A stretch of DNA of 64,000 nucleotides from Streptomyces sp. Ru72 (GTDB lineage Bacteria > Actinomycetota > Actinomycetes > Streptomycetales > Streptomycetaceae). How positions within the stretch are numbered: position 1 is the first letter of the stretch; every line of letters begins with the position of its first letter. The stretch covers positions 62,001 through 126,000 of the forward strand of contig NZ_PQSR01000006.1 of the NCBI RefSeq assembly GCF_002920635.1, given 5' to 3'. The notes under the pieces are model-generated. The model had not been told where the DNA came from and ran no database searches. It saw nothing but the letters and a program-made list of their open reading frames with translations. Positions 42,386 through 52,237 of the stretch are shown piece after piece. The position numbers were made by a program, and so were the translations under genes.

Positions 42386-43474
42386 ATGACGACGCCCACG
42401 ATCGAGCTGAAGCCCTCCTCCAACCCGCTCTCCGACGCGGAGCGGGAGGCGATCCTGGCCAACCCCGGGTTCGGCCGCCACTTCACCGACCACATGGTGA
42501 CGATCAGGTGGACCGAGGGGCGGGGCTGGCACGACGGCCAGCTCGTCCCGTACGCGCCGATCTCCCTCGACCCGGCCACCAACGTCCTGCACTACGCGCA
42601 GGAGATCTTCGAGGGCCTCAAGGCCTACCGCCAGCCCGACGGCTCCGTCGCCACCTTCCGCCCGGAGATGAACGCCCTGCGCTTCCAGCGTTCCGCCAAG
42701 CGCCTCGCGATGCCCGAGCTGCCGGTCGAGACGTTCATCGAGGCGTGCGACGTCCTCGTCCAGCAGGACAAGGCGTGGGTGCCGGCGCACGGCGGTGAGG
42801 AGTCCCTCTACCTGCGCCCCTTCATGATCGCCACCGAGGTCGGCCTGGGGGTCAAGCCCGCCAACGAGTACCTCTTCCTGGTCATCGCCTCCCCGGCCGG
42901 CGCGTACTTCCCGGGCGGTGTGAAGCCCGTCTCCATCTGGGCGTCCGAGGACCGCGTCCGCGCCGTCCCCGGCGGCATGGGCGACGCCAAGACCGGCGGC
43001 AACTACGCGGCCTCCCTGCTCGCCCAGGCCGAGGCCGCCGCCAAGGGCTGCGACCAGGTCTGCTACCTCGACGCCGTGGAGCACAAGTGGGTCGAGGAGC
43101 TCGGCGGCATGAACCTGTACTTCGTGTACGGCAACAAGATCGTCACCCCGAAGCTGACCGGATCCATCCTGGAGGGCGTCACCCGTGACTCCCTGCTGAC
43201 GGTCGCCCGTGATCTCGGCTACGAGGCCGAGGAAGGCCGGATCTCCATCGAGCAGTGGCAGGCCGACTCCGTCAGCGGCACCCTCACCGAGGTCTTCGCC
43301 TGCGGCACCGCCGCGGTCATCACCCCGGTCGGCACGGTCAAGCGCGCCACCGCCGAGTGGAAGCAGTCGGGCGGCGAGCCGGGCGAGGTCACGCTGAAGC
43401 TCCGGGAGGCTTTGCTCGACATCCAGCGGGGCACGCGCGAGGACACGCACGGCTGGATGCACAAGCTGGGCTGA
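42386..43474 (+). CDS. ilvE: branched-chain amino acid aminotransferase
   Basis: A 362-residue fold-type IV PLP enzyme, the last step of isoleucine, leucine and valine synthesis. Visible are [40 protein letters not shown] and the segment [16 protein letters not shown]. The C-terminal [11 protein letters not shown] loop binds PLP phosphate. GAAGGAC at 42371-42377 is the ribosome-binding site for ATG 42386. It is located 300 bp after leuB and is probably transcribed separately. Confidence 0.96.
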   Translation: MTTPTIELKPSSNPLSDAEREAILANPGFGRHFTDHMVTIRWTEGRGWHDGQLVPYAPISLDPATNVLHYAQEIFEGLKAYRQPDGSVATFRPEMNALRFQRSAKRLAMPELPVETFIEACDVLVQQDKAWVPAHGGEESLYLRPFMIATEVGLGVKPANEYLFLVIASPAGAYFPGGVKPVSIWASEDRVRAVPGGMGDAKTGGNYAASLLAQAEAAAKGCDQVCYLDAVEHKWVEELGGMNLYFVYGNKIVTPKLTGSILEGVTRDSLLTVARDLGYEAEEGRISIEQWQADSVSGTLTEVFACGTAAVITPVGTVKRATAEWKQSGGEPGEVTLKLREALLDIQRGTREDTHGWMHKLG

Positions 43475-43495
43475 CGCCGACCGGCACCTCTTCAG

Positions 43496-43528
43496 GGGCC
43501 GCCTCGGACTTCACCTCCGGGGCGGCCC
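43496..43528 (+). terminator. ilvE terminator
   Basis: GGGCCGCC (43496-43503) pairs with GGCGGCCC (43521-43528), 21 bp after the stop. Confidence 0.65.
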
Positions 43529-43640
43529 TCTGCTCTCGCCCACCGGGGCAGGCGGCCGACCCGGGGACGCGCCGTGAACGCAATGAACGAAACCCGAGGC
43601 GCTCTTGTCGCACCCGCGAACGCCCGGCACGTTACGGCCC

Positions 43641-44948
43641 ATGGGACGAGAGCACTGGAAGAAGATCTGGATCGGCTCGGCCGGCAACATGGTGGAGTGG
43701 TACGACTGGTTCGTCTACGCGAGCTTCGCCACCTACTTCGCCGGGGTGTTCTTCCCCGACGACAACCCCACGGCCCAGCTCATGAACACGGCGGGCATCT
43801 TCGCGGTCGGCTTCTTCATGCGCCCGGTCGGCGGCTGGCTGCTCGGCCGGGTCGGTGACCGCAGGGGCCGCAAGGCCGCGCTGACCCTCACGGTCACGCT
43901 GATGTCCGCCTCCGCGATCCTCATCGCGGTCGCGCCGACGTACGCCGTCGCCGGATACGGCGGCGCCGCGGTGCTGCTCGTCGCCCGACTGCTCCAGGGG
44001 CTGTCGGTGGGCGGCGAGTACGCGGCCAGCGCGACCTATCTCACCGAGGCGTCCGACCCGCGCAGGCGCGGCTTCGCCTCCAGCTTCCAGTACGTGTCGA
44101 TGACCGCGGGACAGATCGTCGGCCTCGGCCTGCAGATCGTCCTCCAGCGCACCATGTCCGACGACGCGCTGCACGACTACGGCTGGCGCATCCCGTTCGT
44201 GCTGGGCGCCCTCGGTGCGGCGGTGGTCTTCTACCTGCGCCGGAACATGCTGGAGACAGACGTCTACGAGGCCGAGGCCGACGAGAACGAAGGCGAGGAA
44301 CGCGGCACGCTGCGCGCGCTGTGGCGGCACAAGCGTGAGGCGTTCCTGGTGGTCGCGCTGACCATGGGAGGCACGGTCGCGTACTACACGTACACCACGT
44401 ATCTGACGAAGTACCTGTCGAACTCGGCGGGCCTGCCCAAGCAGACCGCGACCCTGGTCTCCTTCACCGCGCTGATCGTCTTCGCCTGCCTCCAGCCGCT
44501 CGCCGGCCGGCTCTCCGACCGGATCGGCCGCCGCCCGCTGCTGATCACCTTCGCCGTCGGCTCGACCCTGCTGACGGTCCCGATCATGACGTTGCTGAAG
44601 CACGCGGACAGCTTCTGGCCGGCGCTCGGCCTGGCCCTGCTGGCCCTGGTCGTGGTCACCGGATACACCTCGATCAACGCCTGTGTGAAGGCCGAGCTGT
44701 TCCCGACGGGCGTCCGCGCGCTGGGCGTGGCGCTTCCCTATGCCGTGGCCAACGCCCTGTTCGGCGGAACCGCGGAATACGTCGCCCTGTGGTTCAAGGA
44801 CGCGGGCGCCGAGTCCGGCTTCTTCTGGTACGTGGCGGCCTGTGCGGCCGTCTCGCTGGTCGTGTACGTCACCATGCGGGAGACCAGGGACCTGGACCTC
44901 ACCCGGATGAAGGACCGGCAGTCCTCCTCCGTGACGACCGCATCCTGA
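43641..44948 (+). CDS. MFS transporter, metabolite:H+ symporter (MHS) family
   Basis: A 435-residue 12-TMS symporter like KgtP (alpha-ketoglutarate permease) and related carboxylate carriers. The diagnostic N-terminal GSAGNMVEWYDWFVYASFA is present. Motif A is GRVGDRRGRKAALTLT, and GLSVGGEYAASATYLTE follows. The central loop is acidic (EAEADENEGEERG). ATG 43641 gives the usual N-terminus; GTG 43605 is less likely. It lies between ilvE and cimA, so a 2-ketoacid or dicarboxylate substrate is tempting but unproven. Confidence 0.9.
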   Translation: MGREHWKKIWIGSAGNMVEWYDWFVYASFATYFAGVFFPDDNPTAQLMNTAGIFAVGFFMRPVGGWLLGRVGDRRGRKAALTLTVTLMSASAILIAVAPTYAVAGYGGAAVLLVARLLQGLSVGGEYAASATYLTEASDPRRRGFASSFQYVSMTAGQIVGLGLQIVLQRTMSDDALHDYGWRIPFVLGALGAAVVFYLRRNMLETDVYEAEADENEGEERGTLRALWRHKREAFLVVALTMGGTVAYYTYTTYLTKYLSNSAGLPKQTATLVSFTALIVFACLQPLAGRLSDRIGRRPLLITFAVGSTLLTVPIMTLLKHADSFWPALGLALLALVVVTGYTSINACVKAELFPTGVRALGVALPYAVANALFGGTAEYVALWFKDAGAESGFFWYVAACAAVSLVVYVTMRETRDLDLTRMKDRQSSSVTTAS

Positions 44949-44978
44949 GACGGCGGTGAGCGCGGGGGCGGACTGTGC

Positions 44979-44984
44979 CAGACT
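44979..44984 (+). promoter_or_regulatory. -10 box for the cimA leader transcript
   Basis: CAGACT lies six bases before GTG 44991. This spacing would put the transcription start on the leader-peptide start codon. Confidence 0.45.
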
Positions 44985-44990
44985 TCCCCC

Positions 44991-45041
44991 GTGCTCTCGT
45001 TCGCCATGATTATTGGCAGCAGGCGCGCCGGTCCGCAGTGA
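44991..45041 (+). CDS. cimA leader peptide (16 aa; core MIIGSRRAGPQ)
   Basis: Reads VLSFAMIIGSRRAGPQ and stops at TGA 45039-45041; an inner ATG at 45006 gives MIIGSRRAGPQ. Two adjacent Ile codons are both ATT, a codon very rare in this G/C-ending genome. There is no ribosome-binding site, so leaderless initiation at the GTG is the simplest reading. Ribosome stalling at the ATT pair when Ile-tRNA is scarce would act on the terminator 55 bp downstream. I know no published description of this leader. Confidence 0.7.
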   Translation: MLSFAMIIGSRRAGPQ

Positions 45042-45043
45042 CC

Positions 45044-45122
45044 GCCACGTACGACCAGGTACGGGTGGCCACCGTCGTCCTCGACCCGCGCGCAGACCTC
45101 TCGCACCCGCGAGAGGTTTTTT
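45044..45122 (+). promoter_or_regulatory. cimA attenuator (pause hairpin and rho-independent terminator)
   Basis: GCCACGTAC (45044-45052) pairs with GTAC...GTGGC (45059-45069) right after the leader stop. The terminator is a perfect 9-bp stem, 45096-45104 with 45109-45117, an ACCC loop, and six T at 45117-45122. cimA begins 108 bp later. Such T-tracted terminators are uncommon in this genome; the ilvB attenuator is the other clear one. The mutually exclusive antiterminator pairing was not resolved. Confidence 0.8.
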
Positions 45123-45230
45123 CGTTTCCTGGCCCACCTTCAGCCGGGGGCGGAGCGCGAGGGAGTATGGGGGGACGGTGGAACCGGTCATTCCGGTAAG
45201 ACCGAGATCCAAAACAGGAGCCTTGAGACC

Positions 45231-46841
45231 ATGACCGAGACGGCAACCAGCGAGCTCGACGACTCGTTCCACGTCTTCGACACAACGCTGCGCGACGGTG
45301 CGCAGCGCGAGGGGATCAACCTCACGGTCGCGGACAAGCTGGCCATCGCACGGCACCTGGACGACTTCGGCGTGGGCTTCATCGAGGGCGGCTGGCCCGG
45401 CGCGAACCCGCGGGACACCGAGTTCTTCGCGCGCGCCCAGCAGGAGATCGACTTCCGGCACGCCCAGTTGGTGGCCTTCGGCGCCACTCGCCGCGCGGGC
45501 GGCAAGGCCGCGGAGGACCCGCAGGTCAAGGCGCTGCTGGACTCGGGGGCGCCGGTGATCACGCTGGTCGCCAAGTCCCACGACCGCCATGTCGAACTGG
45601 CGCTGCGCACGACGCTCGACGAGAACCTGGAGATGATCCGCGACACGGTGTCCCACCTGCGGGCGCAGGGCCGTCGGGTCTTCGTCGACTGCGAGCACTT
45701 CTTCGACGGCTACCGGGCGAACGCCGCGTACGCCAAGTCGGTGGTGCGCACGGCGGCCGAGGCGGGCGCGGACGTGGTCATCCTCTGCGACACGAACGGC
45801 GGCATGCTGCCGGCCCAGGTCCACGCGGTGGTCTCGACGGTACTGGCGGACACGGGTGCCCGGCTCGGCATCCACGCCCAGGACGACACGGGCTGCGCGG
45901 TCGCGAACACCCTCGCGGCGGTGGACGCGGGCGCGACGCACGTGCAGTGCACGGCGAACGGGTACGGCGAGCGGGTGGGCAACGCCAACCTGTTCCCGGT
46001 GGTCGCGGCCCTGGAACTGAAGTACGGCAAGAAGGTGCTGCCGGAGGGCCGGCTGCGCGAGATGACGCGCATCAGCCACGCGATCGCGGAGGTCGTCAAC
46101 CTCACCCCCTCCACCCACCAGCCGTACGTGGGCGTCTCGGCCTTCGCCCACAAGGCGGGCCTGCACGCCTCGGCCATCAAGGTGGACCCGGACCTGTACC
46201 AGCACATCGACCCGGAACTGGTCGGCAACACCATGCGGATGCTGGTCTCCGACATGGCGGGCCGCGCCTCGGTGGAGCTCAAGGGCAAGGAACTGGGCAT
46301 CGACCTGGGCGGCGACCGCGAGCTGGTGGGCCGGGTGGTCGAGCGCGTCAAGGAGCGGGAGCTCAAGGGCTACACGTACGAGGCGGCGGACGCGAGCTTC
46401 GAACTGCTCCTGCGCGAGGAGGTGGCGGGCAGGCCGCTGCGCTACTTCCGCACCGAGTCCTGGCGGGCGATCGTCGAGGACCGCCCGGACGGCACGCACG
46501 CCAACGAGGCCACGGTGAAGCTGTGGGCGAAGAGCGAGCGGATCGTGGCGACGGCGGAGGGCAACGGCCCGGTCAACGCCCTGGACCGCGCCCTGCGCGT
46601 GGCCCTGGAGAAGATCTACCCGCAGCTGGCCGCCCTGGACCTGGTCGACTACAAGGTCCGCATCCTGGAGGGCGTGCACGGCACCCAGTCCACGACCCGC
46701 GTCCTGATCTCCACGTCGGACGGCAAGGGCGAATGGTCCACGGTGGGCGTGGCGGAGAACGTGATCGCCGCGTCGTGGCAGGCCCTGGAGGACGCGTACA
46801 CGTACGGCCTGCTGCGGGCCGGTGTGGAACCGGCGGAGTAG
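45231..46841 (+). CDS. cimA: citramalate synthase (LeuA-like, CimA)
   Basis: A 536-residue enzyme that condenses pyruvate and acetyl-CoA to citramalate, starting a threonine-independent isoleucine route. The N-terminal HMGL-like barrel has FDTTLRDGAQREGINL, and the metal-binding histidines lie in GIHAQDDTGCAVANTLAAV. The C-terminal third is the LeuA allosteric domain, where isoleucine would bind. Length and the GAQREG signature fit CimA/LeuA2-type proteins rather than canonical LeuA. AACAGGAG precedes ATG 45231. The upstream Ile-codon leader strongly supports a role in isoleucine supply. Confidence 0.92.
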   Translation: MTETATSELDDSFHVFDTTLRDGAQREGINLTVADKLAIARHLDDFGVGFIEGGWPGANPRDTEFFARAQQEIDFRHAQLVAFGATRRAGGKAAEDPQVKALLDSGAPVITLVAKSHDRHVELALRTTLDENLEMIRDTVSHLRAQGRRVFVDCEHFFDGYRANAAYAKSVVRTAAEAGADVVILCDTNGGMLPAQVHAVVSTVLADTGARLGIHAQDDTGCAVANTLAAVDAGATHVQCTANGYGERVGNANLFPVVAALELKYGKKVLPEGRLREMTRISHAIAEVVNLTPSTHQPYVGVSAFAHKAGLHASAIKVDPDLYQHIDPELVGNTMRMLVSDMAGRASVELKGKELGIDLGGDRELVGRVVERVKERELKGYTYEAADASFELLLREEVAGRPLRYFRTESWRAIVEDRPDGTHANEATVKLWAKSERIVATAEGNGPVNALDRALRVALEKIYPQLAALDLVDYKVRILEGVHGTQSTTRVLISTSDGKGEWSTVGVAENVIAASWQALEDAYTYGLLRAGVEPAE

Positions 46842-46902
46842 AACCCGGGGCCGTCGGTGCCGGGCAGAGGCTGCCATCAGCCCTCGGCCCGGCATCGGCG
46901 GG

Positions 46903-47416
46903 TTACTGCAACCGCCACTTCTGGTTCGCCGCACCCGTGCACGACCAGATCTGCGCCCGGGCCCCGTTCGCCGAGGAGTTGTCCGTCACGTCGAGGCACT
47001 TGTTCGCCGCGATGTTCACCACGTCGCCCGTCGACGAGTTGTACGACCACTGCTGCGCTCCCGTGCCGTTGCAGTCGTACAACTGCACCTTCGCCCCGTC
47101 GGCCGTCGACCCGGAGGTCACATCCAGGCACTTCCCCAGCGCCTGGATCGATCCGTCGGCCTTCACCGTCCACTGCTGCGCGGCCGTCGTCGTCGACGGT
47201 GACGTTCTCGCCGCTGCCACCGGTTCCGGACTGGAAGGCGAACGGCGTCTGCGGCTGCAGACCCCGCACCACGTGGCGCCCGCCCGAGTCGTCGGTCGTG
47301 GTGAGCCAGGCGGTGACCTGTTCACCGGCCGCGTGCGCCGGCGTGGCCGCCGCGAACCCGGCGGCGGTGAGCAGCCCGGCGAGCAGCGACCGGACCGTGC
47401 GCCGGTGTCTGTTCAT
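46903..47416 (-). pseudogene. secreted GH30-type glycosidase with ricin-B lectin domain, catalytic core deleted
   Basis: Two frames together make a relic. From ATG 47416 the first encodes a signal peptide (MNRHRRTVRSLLAGLLTAAG...AHA) and a start like actinobacterial GH30 enzymes: QVTAWLTTTDDSGGRHVVRG and then SGTGGSGENVTVD. At about 47190 the sequence jumps, in another frame, to the end of a ricin-type beta-trefoil: AAQQWTVKADGSIQALGKCL, then QQW and QKWRLQ repeats, with stop at 46903-46905. The catalytic barrel (about 400 residues) is absent. I infer a single large deletion; no functional product is expected. Confidence 0.72.
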
Positions 47417-47573
47417 GGAGCGCCGCCCTTCTGGAGGTGGGGGATGGGGGCGTGCGAGGCGTGAGTAAATGACGGCTCGTATACGCGTCAAGGGGGTGCG
47501 CGTTCAGAATCTGAAGCGACAAGGGTCCGTATCCAACAGGGAGTTGTGCGCGCACCGGTTCTGACGTGAAGTC

Positions 47574-47603
47574 TTGACGACTCTGCGGGCCGCGAAGTTA
47601 ACT
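47574..47603 (+). promoter_or_regulatory. promoter for the GH3 gene
   Basis: TTGACG (47574-47579), an 18-bp spacer and TTAACT (47598-47603). It lies 63 bp before the GH3 ATG and is one of the few consensus-like promoters in the window. Confidence 0.6.
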
Positions 47604-47666
47604 CACGGCCTGATCTAAGTCATGAGTGAAGCATGACGACTTGATGGGTCGAGGGAAGGTCCGTCC

Positions 47667-50600
47667 ATGCGAAGAACCGCCCTGCTCGCATCCGCCACCC
47701 TGCTCACCGCCCTGCTCCCCCTGGCGTCGGCGCGCGCGGCCGACGACCCCGCACCCGTCCCCGTCGACCGCTTCGAAGGCGAGGTGCCCTTCGCGCAGCA
47801 GCCGGCGGAGGGCATCTTCACCTGGGGCGGCGACAGCGACGACCCGCCCGCGCTCCGACTGGCCGACCGCGCCGACGCCCCGGAGGGCGCCAAGGTCCTC
47901 TCGGGCACCTACGACATCAGCGGCTACGGCGGCTTCACCCACGACTTCGCCGCCGGCCGGCCGGCCCATGACTGGTCCTCCCACAAGGGAATCCGCTTCT
48001 GGTGGGACGGCCAGGACGACGGCAGGAGGATCGCCTTCGAGGTCAAGGACGGCGGCGCGAACGGCGAGGCGTCGGAGCTGTGGACGACCTCTTTCACCGA
48101 CGACTTCGCCGGCTGGAAACAGATCGAGATCCCCTTCACCGACTTCACTTATCGCACGGACTACCAGCCGGTCGGCGGAATCGACCACGTCCTCGGCTTG
48201 ACGCAGATGTGGGGCTACGCCGTCACCCTGCCGGTCGGCGTCAAGGGCCACTTCGCGATGGACGACGTGGAGCTGTACGGCAGGGCCGACCAGTCGCTGC
48301 GCGCCTCCGTGACCACCGACGCCCCCGTCCATCCGGTGAAGGAGGGCGGAACGGCGACCGTCAGGGTCACCGTCGCCACCACCGGCTCCGCTCCGATCGA
48401 CGAGCCCGTGACCGTGCGGTACGAGACCGGCGGCGGCAGCGCCGAGCCCGGCAAGGACTACACCCCGGTCTCCGGCACCCTCACCTTCCCCGCGGGCACC
48501 GCCTCCGGCGCCTCCCGGACCATCCGGGTCCCCACCCTGAAGGACGGGTCCGCCGAGCCCGCCGAGACCATCCCCGTCAAGCTCACCGTCACCGGAGCCA
48601 AGGCACCGGCCGAGACGCCACAGGTGGTCGTCGACGCCCACGGACTGCCGTACCTGGACAAAAGGTTGCCCATCGGGAAGCGCGTCGCGGACCTCCTCTC
48701 CCGCATGAGCCTTCAGGAGAAGGCCGGCCAGATGACCCAGGCCGAGCGCGCCGCGCTCACCGACCAGGGCGACATCGCCACCTATGCCCTCGGCTCACTC
48801 CTGTCGGGAGGCGGCTCCACCCCCACGCCCAACACCCCCGATGCCTGGGCGAAGATGATCGACGGCTTCCAGCTCCAGGCGCAGGCCACCCGCTTCCAGA
48901 TCCCGCTGATCTACGGCGTGGACGCGGTGCACGGCCACAACAACCTCACCGGCGCCACGATCATGCCGCACAACATCGGCATCGGAGCGACCAGGGATCC
49001 CCGACTGGCCGAGAAAACGGGGGCGGTGACCGCCTCCGAGGTGCGCGCCACCGGCGTCCCCTGGGACTTCGCGCCCTGCCTGTGCGTCACCTGCGACGAA
49101 CGCTGGGGCCGCTCCTACGAGTCCTTCGGCGAGGACCCGGCGCTCGTGCAGTCCATGGAGACGATCATCCAGGGCCTGCAAGGACGGCCGGACGGGCGCG
49201 ACCTCGGTCGCGCCGACAAGGTGCTCGCCACCGCCAAGCACTTCGTCGGCGACGGCGGCACCGCGTACGGCTCCTCCACCACCGGCTCCTACACCATCGA
49301 CCAGGGCGTCACCACGGTCACCCGGCAGCAGCTGGAGGCCGTCCACCTGGCGCCGTACAGGACGGCAGTCCAGCGCGGCATCGGCTCGGTCATGCCGTCG
49401 TACTCCTCGCTCGACATCGTCGGCGACGGGCAGGGCCCCGTGAAGATGCACGCGCGCGGCGACATGATCAACGGTGTGCTCAAGGGCCGCATGGGCTTCG
49501 ACGGTTTCGTCATCAGCGACTGGAACGCCATCGACCAGCTCCCCGGCGACTACGCGGCCCACGTCCGCACGTCGGTCGACGCGGGCGTGGACATGATGAG
49601 GTGCCGTACACGTACAAGGACTTCCGGACGACACTCGTCGACGAGGTGAGGGCCGGTCGCATCAGCGAGCGACGCATCGACGAGGCCGTCTCCCGCATCC
49701 TCACGCAGAAATTCCGGCTGGGTCTCTTCGAGCACCCCTACGCCGACACCACCGGTGCCGCGCGGATCGGCACGGCGGCCCACCGGGCCGTGGCCCGGCA
49801 GGCGGCGGCCGAGTCCCAGGTGCTGCTGAAGAACGCGCACGGTGTGCTGCCGCTGAAGAAGAACCAGAAGGTGTACGTCGCCGGTTCCAACGCCGACGAC
49901 CTCGGCAACCAGACGGGCGGCTGGACCATCACCTGGCAGGGCGCCTCCGGCACCCACACCCGGGGCACGACCATCCTCCAGGGCATGAAGAACGCCGGGG
50001 GAGACGTCACCTACTCCAAGGACGCCTCGGCCCCGACGACCGGCTACGACGTCGGCGTGGTCGTCGTCGGCGAGACCCCGTACGCCGAGGGTGTGGGTGA
50101 CGTCGGCAACGGGCACGGCCTGCGGCTCTCCGCAGCCGACCAGGCCGCCGTCGACAAGGTGTGCGGGGCCATGAGGTGCGCGGTGCTGATCGTCTCCGGG
50201 CGCCCGCAGATCATCGGCGACCGGCTCGGCGAGATCGACGCGCTCGTGGCGTCCTGGCTGCCCGGCACCGAGGGCGACGGCGTGGCGGACGTCCTCTACG
50301 GCAGGCGGCCGTTCACCGGGCAGCTCCCCGTCACCTGGCCGAGGTCGGAGAACCAGCTGCCGATCGACGTCGGCGACGCCTCGTACGACCCGCAGTTCCC
50401 GTACGGGTGGGGGCTCAGCACGCTGACCAGGGTGCCCGAGGGAGGCACTGCGACCCTGAAGGCGCTCGCGCTCGCGGCCGCAGCGGCCGACAGGACGGGC
50501 TCCGACCGGGCCGGACGCGAGATCGTCACCAGGGCCCGACTGCTCGTCCAGCAGCAGGCGGGGTCCACGATGACGGCGGCCGTCGCGAAACCGTTCGCCG

Positions 50601-50680
50601 ACGCCGACCACCTGCTGCTGACGCACAGGTACGCGGCAGCCGTGGCCAAGTTGACGGAGGCCTACCGGGCGGCGGCCTGA
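47667..50680 (+). pseudogene. secreted GH3 beta-glucosidase/exo-glucanase, frameshifted
   Basis: Restoring one base gives 1004 residues. In order: a signal peptide (MRRTALLASATLLTALLPLASARA), a carbohydrate-binding beta-sandwich (about 35-210), a Calx-beta-like domain (214-325), the GH3 barrel with VDAVHGHNNLTGATIMPHN and nucleophile Asp618 in VISDWNA, then the GH3 C-terminal domain (VLLKNAHGVLPLKK, PFTGQLPVTWPRS, PYGWGLS). At 49598-49600 the expected GACATGATGATGGTGCC reads with one T missing, so frame 1 stops at 49649 while frame 3 continues to 50680. Without repair the product lacks half the active-site fold. It could be a sequencing error or a recent pseudogene. Confidence 0.85.
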
Positions 50681-50691
50681 CGGAAGCCCGA

Positions 50692-50723
50692 TCCGGGTGG
50701 GCGGTGCGTGCCGCCCACCCGGA
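50692..50723 (+). terminator. terminator after the GH3 gene
   Basis: A perfect 13-bp stem (TCCGGGTGGGCGG with complement) around TGCGTG, 12 bp after the stop. Confidence 0.8.
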
Positions 50724-50763
50724 CCGACGCCCCGGTTCGGACGGCTTCCGGTAGGTTCGAAGT

Positions 50764-52131
50764 ATGAACGCCGTGATCCGTCGAGGACTCCTCGTTCCGC
50801 TGGTCGCCCTGCTCGTGGCCGCGCTCACGGTGCTGTCCACCGGAGCGGCCCGCGCGCAGGCCGCCACGGACGTCTCCGTCATCGCACAGGCGCTCCGCAG
50901 CGGTCCCGTCTACGTCGATCCGGCCGCCTCCCGGCAGCTGTCCGTCGCGGACGCCGACGCGCTCGCCAAGAAGATCGAGGACGCGGGCAAGCCGGTCTTC
51001 CTCGTGGTCCTGCCCGCCGACTACCCGACGCGGGACCTCTTCGCCGACCTGCGCACGGCCACCGGCATCACCGGCCTGTACGGCGTCCGCCTCGGCGACC
51101 GCTTCGACGCCCGCGCCGACTCCTCGGTCCTCGGGCACAGCGCCGTGCGGAACCTGGTCACCAGCGTTCAGGGCGAGACCGCCAAGGCCCAGCTGAACGA
51201 CTTCACCGACCGTGCCCTCGCCAACGTCGGCGGCCACGCCCCGTCGAGCTGGGGCACCTCCGGCGGCAGCCACCAGGTGTCGTCCACCGCGCTGATCACG
51301 CTCGCCGTGGTCCTGGTCCTCGGCGGCACCGGCGCCTACATGCTCGTACGGCGCGGCCGGCGCCGGCGCGAGGAGGAGCAGCGGGCCGCGCTGGAGAAGC
51401 TGCGGGTCGTGGTGGACGAGGACATCACCGCCTTCGGCGAGGAACTCGACCGCCTGGACTTCCGGCCGGGGGAGCCGGGCGCCGACGACGCGATGCGCGC
51501 GGACTACGCACGCGCCCTGGACGCGTACGAGGAGGCGAAGTCGGCCATGGTGGCGGCGCGGCGCCCGGAGGACGTGAAGGCCGTGACCCAGGCCCTGGAG
51601 GACGGCCGGTTCGCGCTGGCCACGCTCGCCGCCCGTCGCGAGGGCCGGCCGCTCCCGGAGCGCAGGGCGCCCTGCTTCTTCGACCCGCGCCACGGCCCGT
51701 CCGTCGCCGACGCGGCCTGGACGCCTCCTGGCGGGGCCCCGCGCGAGGTCCCGGTCTGCGCGGCCGACCGGGCTCGTCTGGCCGACGGCCTCGACCCCAT
51801 GATCCGCGAGGTGGACACGGAGTACGGCCGCCGCCCGTACTGGGACGCCGGCCCCGCCTACGGCCCCTGGGCGGGCGGCTACTTCGGCGGCGGCATCCTG
51901 CCCGGTCTGCTCGTCGGCACGCTGCTCGGCAGCATGATGGCCACCCCCTCGTACGCGGCCGACTACGGCACCGGCTACGGCGACTTCGGCGGGTACGAGG
52001 GCGGCGACGTCTCGGGCGCCGACTTCGACCCCGGGGACTTCGGCGGCGGCTTCGGGGACGGCGGCGGAGGGGACTTCGGCGGGGGAGGGGACTTCGGCGG
52101 AGGCGGCGGGGACTTCAGCGGAGGGTTCTGA
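50764..52131 (+). CDS. secreted/membrane-anchored TPM-like protein with Gly-Asp-Phe-rich tail
   Basis: A 455-residue protein. It has a signal peptide (to about residue 33), a TPM-like domain (about 35-150), one transmembrane helix (TALITLAVVLVLGGTGAYML, about 178-197), a charged cytoplasmic segment (RRGRRRREEEQRAALEKLRV...), then a second hydrophobic region (GGILPGLLVGTLLGSMM) and a tail of repeated Gly-Asp-Phe-Gly. TPM/YgcG-like proteins are linked to membrane-protein quality control or envelope stress, but this one is uncharacterised. TAGGTT at 50752-50757 lies six bases before the ATG, so the transcript is probably leaderless. Confidence 0.75.
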   Translation: MNAVIRRGLLVPLVALLVAALTVLSTGAARAQAATDVSVIAQALRSGPVYVDPAASRQLSVADADALAKKIEDAGKPVFLVVLPADYPTRDLFADLRTATGITGLYGVRLGDRFDARADSSVLGHSAVRNLVTSVQGETAKAQLNDFTDRALANVGGHAPSSWGTSGGSHQVSSTALITLAVVLVLGGTGAYMLVRRGRRRREEEQRAALEKLRVVVDEDITAFGEELDRLDFRPGEPGADDAMRADYARALDAYEEAKSAMVAARRPEDVKAVTQALEDGRFALATLAARREGRPLPERRAPCFFDPRHGPSVADAAWTPPGGAPREVPVCAADRARLADGLDPMIREVDTEYGRRPYWDAGPAYGPWAGGYFGGGILPGLLVGTLLGSMMATPSYAADYGTGYGDFGGYEGGDVSGADFDPGDFGGGFGDGGGGDFGGGGDFGGGGGDFSGGF

Positions 52132-52180
52132 CCGTCTGCGGAGCGGGAGCGCCGGCCCGAGCACAGGGTCGGGACACGAC

Positions 52181-52221
52181 GCGAGCGCCCGCCCTCCTGA
52201 TCCGGGAGGGCGGGCGCTCGC
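52181..52221. terminator. bidirectional terminator
   Basis: A perfect 17-bp stem with a seven-base loop between the convergent TPM-like and YceI genes. Confidence 0.88.
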
Positions 52222-52237
52222 GGCGGTTCCGGCGGGG

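Noticed and set aside
49590..49610. Programmed ribosomal frameshifting in the GH3 gene
   Set aside because: There is no slippery heptamer or homopolymer at the shift, and no obvious stimulatory structure. A deletion or sequencing error is simpler.
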